Assembly (NCBI GenBank): GCA_964434955.1
Contig: CAYSXI010000141.1
Span: 1 to 14,504, forward strand
From: JANQLU01 sp964434955
Lineage (GTDB): Bacteria; Planctomycetota; Planctomycetia; Pirellulales; Pirellulaceae
Direction of reading: 5' to 3'
Length of the DNA stretch: 14,504 bases
The notes under the pieces were generated by a model. It was given only the letters and a program-made list of their open reading frames with translations, had not been told where the DNA came from and did not search any database. This document shows, one piece after another, positions 14,264 through 14,504 of this stretch (within the stretch, counting starts at the first letter, position 1; every line of letters starts with the position of its first letter). The position numbers and the translations under genes were made by a program.

Positions 14264-14504
14264 ATGACTCAGCGACTCATTCCACTTTGTATCGAATTGT
14301 TCAACGCGGTTCCTAAAGGATCCGGATCGGCGTCTATCGATATGTCTCGACTGCTCCGGCTGGGAGTGGCGGCGGACGAAGGAGCCCGACACGCGACCAA
14401 GGAAATCCTCGCGTACTTCAAGAAGAACAAGTTATCGTCGGAACAGCTGAATGCGACGTTTCACAAGTCGTGGAAGACCATCAAGGAGTCGACACGCAAA
14501 GAGC
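14264..14504 (+). CDS. Unknown protein, N-terminal part (runs off the right edge)
   Basis: The first 80 codons of a gene cut by the window end. The product begins MTQRLIPLCIELFNAVPKGS, then SIDMSRLLRLGVAADEGARH and KEILAYFKKNKLSSEQLNAT, and ends in the basic SWKTIKESTRKE. It is open throughout, with codon use like its neighbours and no signal peptide. Predicted mostly helical and basic after residue 45, it could bind nucleic acid, but I recognise no family. The start is uncertain: the ATG has no real Shine-Dalgarno (TTTTTTGAAG precedes it), and an in-frame ATG at 14342 would remove 26 residues. Confidence 0.65.
   Translation, partial: MTQRLIPLCIELFNAVPKGSGSASIDMSRLLRLGVAADEGARHATKEILAYFKKNKLSSEQLNATFHKSWKTIKESTRKE

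Overview
The window looks like a chromosomal segment from a planctomycete of the Pirellulaceae (Rhodopirellula-like) group. The evidence is the gene content: a secreted Cys-type sulfatase, a DUF6807/'PmoA-family' secreted protein, a DUF6798-type membrane protein, frequent CGA arginine codons, weak or absent Shine-Dalgarno sites at several genes, and an intergenic repeat resembling one common in that group. This placement is by recognition, not by search.

Layout, left to right. Bases 1-265 hold no supportable gene. A DUF6807 protein (266-1270, minus) and a tandem-USP protein (1604-2467, minus) come first. The USP gene diverges from a sulfatase (2619-4001, plus). A tRNA-Leu(GAG) (4097-4180, minus) with a good promoter follows, then a GAF protein with a degenerate PP2C-like C-terminus (4293-5651, minus). 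A roughly 550-base non-coding stretch ends in a potentially structured leader ahead of the ribosomal operon rplM-rpsI (6206-7133, plus), which closes with a clear intrinsic terminator. A repeat-rich spacer (7207-7596) separates it from a long fusion of an NADH-dehydrogenase-like flavoprotein and selenophosphate synthetase SelD (7597-9795, minus). The SelD gene diverges from the DUF6798-type membrane protein (9972-11600, plus). Next is a tightly coupled plus-strand set: a possible 49-codon gene (11666-11815), a TIGR03546-like membrane protein (11812-12345) and a TIGR03545-like AsmA-type protein (12342-14081), joined by ATGA and TTGA overlaps. A truncated unknown gene begins at 14264 and runs off the right edge.

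Functionally the window mixes housekeeping genes (ribosomal proteins, tRNA, SelD) with envelope and secreted functions typical of marine polysaccharide-degrading planctomycetes. I see no phage, transposase, CRISPR array or defence system. The least-explained signals are short (14-18 base) tandem duplications placed at gene 3' ends, two of them straddling stop codons; a perfect 29-base inverted repeat with attached 15-base tandem units; the candidate rplM leader; the small coupled ORF; and the pseudophosphatase-like GAF protein.
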